This document shows, in pieces, positions 60,044 to 64,000 of a stretch of 64,000 bases of DNA. The DNA is from Winogradskyella sp. (GTDB lineage Bacteria; Bacteroidota; Bacteroidia; Flavobacteriales; Flavobacteriaceae). The DNA is taken from positions 26,674 to 90,673 of the forward strand of contig JAOEWO010000008.1 of the NCBI GenBank assembly GCA_028383925.1, given 5' to 3'. Each line of letters opens with the position of its first letter. Within the stretch, counting starts at the first letter, position 1. Below the pieces are notes generated by a model that was not told where the DNA came from, did not search any database, and saw only the letters and a list, made by a program, of their open reading frames with translations. Made by a program: the position numbers and the translations under genes.

Positions 60044-60937
60044 TTGAAACACACAAAAACATTTAGACTTATATCAGAATATTTTCAAATTGCTTTTGGT
60101 ATAATTTTAGCAAGTATTGGACTTAAAGCCTTTTTGTTACCTAACGATTTTTTAGATGGTGGTGTTACTGGTATTGCACTTTTGGTACGCTCTCAATTTG
60201 ATATTAATATTTCTATTTTACTTGTAGCATTTAGTATTCCGTTTTTAATACTAGGGTATTATACGGTTTCTAAACGTATTGTAGTAAAATCTATTATAAG
60301 CATAATTGGTTTAGCATTATTTATTCAGTTTGAAAATTTTGGAACCATTACAGAAGACAAACTACTCATTTCTATCTTTGGAGGCTTATTTCTTGGTGCT
60401 GGCATTGGTATTGCCATACGTAACGGATCTGTTTTAGACGGCTCAGAAATTTTAGGAATTTATCTTAATGATCGTTTTGGTTTTAGCATTGGGCAAATTA
60501 TTCTATTCTTTAATATTATTCTGTTTAGTATTACAGCATACGTCATATCGGTAGAGGTTGCCCTCTACTCTATTCTTACCTATATCGTAACTGCAAAAGT
60601 TACAGATTTAACTATTGAAGGTTTTGAAGATTTTATAGGAGTAACAATAGTCTCTAAAGAATATATGCCTATTAAAACAGCAATAATGAAAGAATTAGGT
60701 GCTGGCTTAACCACTTACAAAGGCTCAAAAGGATTTGGCAGCCAAGGAGAACAAGAAGATTTTGATATTATACACACCATAATTAATCGTATTGATATTA
60801 AAAAGATGCATCGTATTGTTGATGATATTGACAGAAATGCTTTTATTGTAGAGTTTGATGTAAATTCTGTAAAAGGTGGAGTTCTTCGTAATTATTTAGA
60901 TAAAAAGAAGAACAAAAAACTACACAAATTACAGTAA
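60044..60937 (+). CDS. YitT family membrane protein (DUF161/DUF2179)
   Basis: A 297-aa protein. The N-terminal five or six helices form the YitT domain ('IILASIGLKAFLLPNDFLDGGVTGIALLV', 'GAGIGIAIRNGSVLDGSEILGIYL'). A cytoplasmic DUF2179 domain follows ('FIGVTIVSKEYMPIKTAIMKELGAGLTTYKGSKGFG'), which may bind a ligand. The transported substrate is unknown. The start is TTG; the conserved N-terminus begins immediately. The small membrane protein gene downstream follows after 2 bases. Confidence 0.9.
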   Translation: MKHTKTFRLISEYFQIAFGIILASIGLKAFLLPNDFLDGGVTGIALLVRSQFDINISILLVAFSIPFLILGYYTVSKRIVVKSIISIIGLALFIQFENFGTITEDKLLISIFGGLFLGAGIGIAIRNGSVLDGSEILGIYLNDRFGFSIGQIILFFNIILFSITAYVISVEVALYSILTYIVTAKVTDLTIEGFEDFIGVTIVSKEYMPIKTAIMKELGAGLTTYKGSKGFGSQGEQEDFDIIHTIINRIDIKKMHRIVDDIDRNAFIVEFDVNSVKGGVLRNYLDKKKNKKLHKLQ

Positions 60938-60939
60938 AA

Positions 60940-61203
60940 ATGAATAAAGCATTTGGTATTATACTCTACATTGTAGGTGCAGTGTTTAGCTTAACGTTAG
61001 TAGGTCAATTTTTTAAGTTTGTAGCAGCAATAACTGCTATTTCTAGATTATTCTCAGATGACACAAATGCTTATGATGCAGGTGGTATTGTTGGGGCTAT
61101 ACTTTATTGGCTAGTACATATTACTATCATTTATTTGTGTTTTAAATATGGCAAAAAGCGCTATAAGAAAGAATCACAACACGAAAAAAAAATCAAGAAA
61201 TAG
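60940..61203 (+). CDS. Hypothetical small membrane protein
   Basis: An 87-aa protein with two helices ('GIILYIVGAVFSLTLVGQFF' and 'GGIVGAILYWLVHITIIYLCF') and a basic tail (KKRYKKESQHEKKIKK). No named family is recognised. It is probably cotranscribed with the YitT gene (2-base gap). Confidence 0.65.
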   Translation: MNKAFGIILYIVGAVFSLTLVGQFFKFVAAITAISRLFSDDTNAYDAGGIVGAILYWLVHITIIYLCFKYGKKRYKKESQHEKKIKK

Positions 61204-61238
61204 TACTAAAACTAGTATTACTAAAGCCTATAAAAAAA

Positions 61239-61466
61239 TTAATTTTTCTTCTTTTTTAACATGTCTAAATACATATTTTCAACCTTAGTTCTTGCCCAAG
61301 GTGTTCGTCTCAAAAATTTTAAACTAGATTTTACAGAAGGATCACTTGTAAAACAACGAATATTAATTTCGTAACCCATATACTCCCAGCCATAATGCGC
61401 TTGCAAATCGGTTACAATCTGTTCTAATTTTATGCCGTGTAGTGGGTTGTTTTGTTGTGTTGACAA
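61239..61466 (-). CDS. VF530-like DNA-binding protein (DUF2132)
   Basis: A 75-aa protein of the VF530 family: '[61 protein letters not shown]' is a full match to the domain, here described in parts. VF530 from Vibrio fischeri was characterised structurally as a DNA-binding protein. The start is TTG, 1 base after the upstream stop. Last gene of the leftward helicase unit. Confidence 0.85.
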   Translation of the reverse strand: MSTQQNNPLHGIKLEQIVTDLQAHYGWEYMGYEINIRCFTSDPSVKSSLKFLRRTPWARTKVENMYLDMLKKKKN

Positions 61467-61467
61467 A

Positions 61468-61683
61468 CTATAAATTTTTAACGAGTTCTTTTATTTTTAC
61501 AGCCTTTTCAAAATGATCTAGTTGGTGTGTTTGTATCCACCATGTTGCAGCTTCCATTAAAAGCTCAGAATTATCATTCTTATTTTTAAAAAACGCATAA
61601 AATGACAAACCAACATTAGTACCTTTTTGTGCAATTTTAGTATTACAAACGTCAATAATTTTAGCTTTTAATACAGGTGTCAT
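61468..61683 (-). CDS. Small soluble protein (DUF6500-like)
   Basis: A 71-aa helical protein ('[20 protein letters not shown]', '[28 protein letters not shown]'). I think it matches DUF6500, with moderate certainty. No membrane segment or catalytic motif. It lies 3 bases after the helicase stop and 1 base before the VF530-like gene. Confidence 0.65.
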   Translation of the reverse strand: MTPVLKAKIIDVCNTKIAQKGTNVGLSFYAFFKNKNDNSELLMEAATWWIQTHQLDHFEKAVKIKELVKNL

Positions 61684-61686
61684 TTA

Positions 61687-62979
61687 TTAGTTTCTATTAT
61701 CGCTACGACGACGATTACTACTCTTATTACGGTTAGCACTCTTATTGTAACTACCAGAGTTTCTAGAGTTAGATTTAGAGTTAGAGCTACGACCACGACC
61801 TTGGTTTCTATTCTGACCTTGCTTTATAGGCTCTGTTGAGGCGTTAGGATCTGGTTCAAAACCTTCAATAATCTCAACATCAATTTTCATGTTAATGAGT
61901 TTCTCTATACTTCGTAAATAACTCGTTTCGTCTGCACTTACTAAAGATATAGCTTCACCACTTGCGCCTGCTCTACCTGTTCTCCCAATACGGTGTACAT
62001 AGTCTTCAGAAATATTTGGCAGTTCGTAATTAATAACGTGTGGCAATAACGGTATATCTAAACCACGTGCTGCAATATCTGTAGCCACTAAGACTCTTAC
62101 CGAGCCATTTTTAAATCCGGCTAATGCCTTAGTTCTTGCCCCTTGACTTTTATTACCATGAATAGCCGCTGCTGTTATACCAGCACTAATCATGTTTTTA
62201 GTTAGTTTATTAGCGCCATGTTTGGTACGAGAAAACACTAAAACCTGCTTCCAATTACCTTCAGAAATTAACTTTATAATTAAACCCGTCTTTTTACCTT
62301 TGGCAACTCTGTGCACTTTTTGTTGTATAACCTCAACAGCAGTATTTTCTGGTGTCGCTTCAACCTGTACAGGGTTATTTAAAATAGTATATGCTAATTT
62401 TTTAATGTCTTTAGAAAAGGTTGCAGAAAACATTAAGTTTTGTCGTTTATCTGGCATTAACTTCATAACACGTTCTATATCGCGTAAAAAGCCCATATCT
62501 AACATACGGTCTGCTTCATCTAACACAAAAATCTCAACACGTTTTAGAGATAATGCACCTTGGCTCTCTAAATCTAATAAACGACCTGGTGTAGCCACCA
62601 ATACATCGATACCTTGTTTTATAGTCGCCACTTGCGGTTTTTGGTTAACACCACCAAAAATAACAGCACTTCTTAAATTTAAAAACTCGCTATATTCTTT
62701 AACATTAGCATAAACTTGTGCCGCTAACTCTCGCGTTGGCGTTAATATTAATGCGCGTATAGGTCTGTATTTCTCTTTAGGATTTTCAGATAATAAATGT
62801 AATAATGGTAATGTAAAACCTGCAGTTTTACCTGTACCCGTTTGTGCAGATGCTAAAACATCTTTACCTTCTAATACTGGAGGTATCGCTTTTGCTTGTA
62901 TAGGAGACGGAGTTTCGTATCCTTTTTTACTAATTGCTTTTAGTAATGGCTCAGAAAGGCCTAATAATTTAAATGACAT
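61687..62979 (-). CDS. DEAD-box RNA helicase (RhlE-type)
   Basis: An ATP-dependent RNA helicase of 430 aa. All motifs are present: Q motif '[20 protein letters not shown]', Walker A '[17 protein letters not shown]', 'PTRELAAQ', '[10 protein letters not shown]', 'VLDEADRML', '[10 protein letters not shown]', '[11 protein letters not shown]', '[13 protein letters not shown]' and '[10 protein letters not shown]'. The C-terminal tail after residue 375 is Asn/Arg/Ser-rich and disordered, typical of RhlE-like cold-shock and ribosome-assembly helicases. First gene of a three-gene leftward unit. Confidence 0.95.
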   Translation of the reverse strand: MSFKLLGLSEPLLKAISKKGYETPSPIQAKAIPPVLEGKDVLASAQTGTGKTAGFTLPLLHLLSENPKEKYRPIRALILTPTRELAAQVYANVKEYSEFLNLRSAVIFGGVNQKPQVATIKQGIDVLVATPGRLLDLESQGALSLKRVEIFVLDEADRMLDMGFLRDIERVMKLMPDKRQNLMFSATFSKDIKKLAYTILNNPVQVEATPENTAVEVIQQKVHRVAKGKKTGLIIKLISEGNWKQVLVFSRTKHGANKLTKNMISAGITAAAIHGNKSQGARTKALAGFKNGSVRVLVATDIAARGLDIPLLPHVINYELPNISEDYVHRIGRTGRAGASGEAISLVSADETSYLRSIEKLINMKIDVEIIEGFEPDPNASTEPIKQGQNRNQGRGRSSNSKSNSRNSGSYNKSANRNKSSNRRRSDNRN

Positions 62980-63083
62980 ATATAAAGTTTATGAAGCAAA
63001 CTCTATTTATATATTAGGTCACTCCTTTAATTCGGCGCGAAGTTACAGCTATTTTTTTGTGTGTTTAAGTTATTAGCGACTTA

Positions 63084-63890
63084 TTATAAAACTGAAGATT
63101 TTTTTCCCTGTATAAGTTTTACTAACGGATTTGTTGCTCTATTTCTAAAAGCATGTAAAGCAGAAAAAAACAATAAAACACCAGCACCAGCAAAAGCAAA
63201 ATAAAGTAAGTTATTATTAGTACCATTGTTTGCAGTACCAATACCAACTAATGCCTAAGCACCAACAATAGCAAACTCTCGCATATTACGTTTCCAAATC
63301 ATATACAAATTAAGACTAATAGCTACAGTCATTAAAATTATTGTCCATACAACTTGAGACCAACCAAAACCGTCCCATCCTATTTTTATTAAATAGGTAG
63401 AAACATTGGCAATACTCGCCACAGAAACCCAACCAGCATAGACCACAAATGGCCACCATACAAAGGCAATAACAGAAAACGGCTCATCATCTAGTTCCAT
63501 ACGGTTATTAACTATAATCTTAAGTAATGACGCCAGCAGTAAAAAAATAAATAGGCAAGACCAACCTGTGTATTCATAAATCCAAGCAAATACCCAAAGT
63601 GAATTAAACACGCAAGAAGCAACAAACCACCAACCTGTTTTAAGTACAAAATCATCATTTTTTACATTTACAAAAAGGCTTCGACCTTGGTAGATAGCAA
63701 AACAAAATAGTAACAAATATATAATGCCCCAAATTGCAAACGTATAACCAGCAGGTGTAAATAAAGTTCTGTAATCGTTTGAAATTTCACCAATTGTAGT
63801 GTTATTCATTAGACCCGTATTAGACAAATAATTTATAAAAATTGTAGACCCTAATGCCAAACCGTTGGCTATTTGTAATGCTATTTTCAT
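63084..63890 (-). pseudogene. TspO/MBR-like tryptophan-rich membrane protein, interrupted by amber codon
   Basis: The first 211 codons give five or six membrane helices rich in Trp ('AGYTFAIWGIIYLLLF', 'TGWWFVASCVFNSLWVFAWI', 'FVWWPFVVYAGWVSVASI') and end '...REFAIVGA' with TAG at 63255-63257. The same frame stays open for 56 codons more ('ALVGIGTANN', 'LLYFAFAGAGVLLFFSALHAFRNRATNPLV') to TAA at 63084. I expect Trp at the TAG position (VGAWALVGI), one base away from TGG. The full length would be about 268 aa. Real nonsense mutation or sequencing error. Confidence 0.82.
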
Positions 63891-64000
63891 GCTACAAGTT
63901 AGTAAAAATCGATGATAGTTATTAAAAATGAATTGTAGGTATATAATTAGAATCCTAAAAACCTAATCTGATTTTAGTAACAGAATAAATATAATTTTAA

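Overview
The window comes from an AT-rich genome of the family Flavobacteriaceae (Bacteroidota), probably a marine one. The evidence is C-terminal type IX secretion (T9SS) sorting domains, TAnnTTTG-type -7 promoter boxes, almost no Shine-Dalgarno sequences, many TTG/GTG starts, a tmRNA tag reading GENNYALAA, and typical flavobacterial families (DUF1361, DUF2809, HTH_34, TspO-like). I see no CRISPR array, no intact insertion sequence, no rRNA and no ordinary tRNA.

Layout. (1) 1-17.0 kb is a surface-polysaccharide locus: GT2 and GT4 glycosyltransferases, fdtA- and fdtB-like genes for a dTDP-3-amino-3,6-dideoxyhexose, two Wzx-like flippases side by side, a FemAB/GNAT-like transferase, an MBOAT/SGNH O-acylation pair, and a module of sulfatase-fold membrane protein, NoeA-like methyltransferase and small membrane protein. 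A second sulfatase-fold copy is interrupted by an 11-bp tandem repeat. (2) 17.1-22.0 kb holds typA, kdsA and small hypothetical genes. (3) 22.1-27.1 kb is a membrane-protein operon around a small winged-helix regulator. Two identical palindromes precede two of its genes, and it includes a COQ4-like gene and a frameshifted DUF1361 gene. (4) 27.0-29.2 kb has a saccharopine/alanine-dehydrogenase-like enzyme and ssrA (tmRNA).

(5) 29.3-44.5 kb is the most interesting region. A MocR-type regulator, whose PLP lysine appears to be replaced by arginine, sits between a lipoprotein hydrolase + SLC13 transporter operon and two rightward units. These encode a lamin-tail T9SS protein, then a seven-gene operon: lamin-tail lipoprotein, DcuC-like carrier, isoaspartyl dipeptidase, porin, M14 carboxypeptidase, porin, T9SS hydrolase. 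Each of the three units is preceded by a direct repeat of AYTGGTNTT with exactly 23-bp period. The two rightward ones also have a TAnnTTTG box exactly 23 bp further on. I read this as a dedicated regulon for capturing an isoaspartyl/aspartyl-rich peptide or polymer; the substrate is inference.

(6) 45-52.5 kb is a redox and repair island: MsrB, MsrA, a glutaredoxin-like protein, a divergent MsrA, an aldo/keto reductase, DsbD with a duplicated N-terminal domain, two rhodaneses and two thioredoxin-fold proteins. (7) 52.5-59.6 kb is a complete trpEGDCFBA operon behind a ribosome-mediated attenuator (leader peptide with three Trp codons, terminator and a competing pairing). Structured repeats lie between trpF/trpB and trpB/trpA. 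(8) 59.7-63.9 kb holds YitT, small membrane proteins, a DEAD-box helicase operon, and a TspO-like gene cut by an in-frame amber codon.

Three genes look broken or switchable: the second sulfatase-like gene (repeat), DUF1361 (T8 homopolymer) and the TspO-like gene (TGG to TAG). All three rest on reading the sequence alone, so sequencing error cannot be excluded for the last two.
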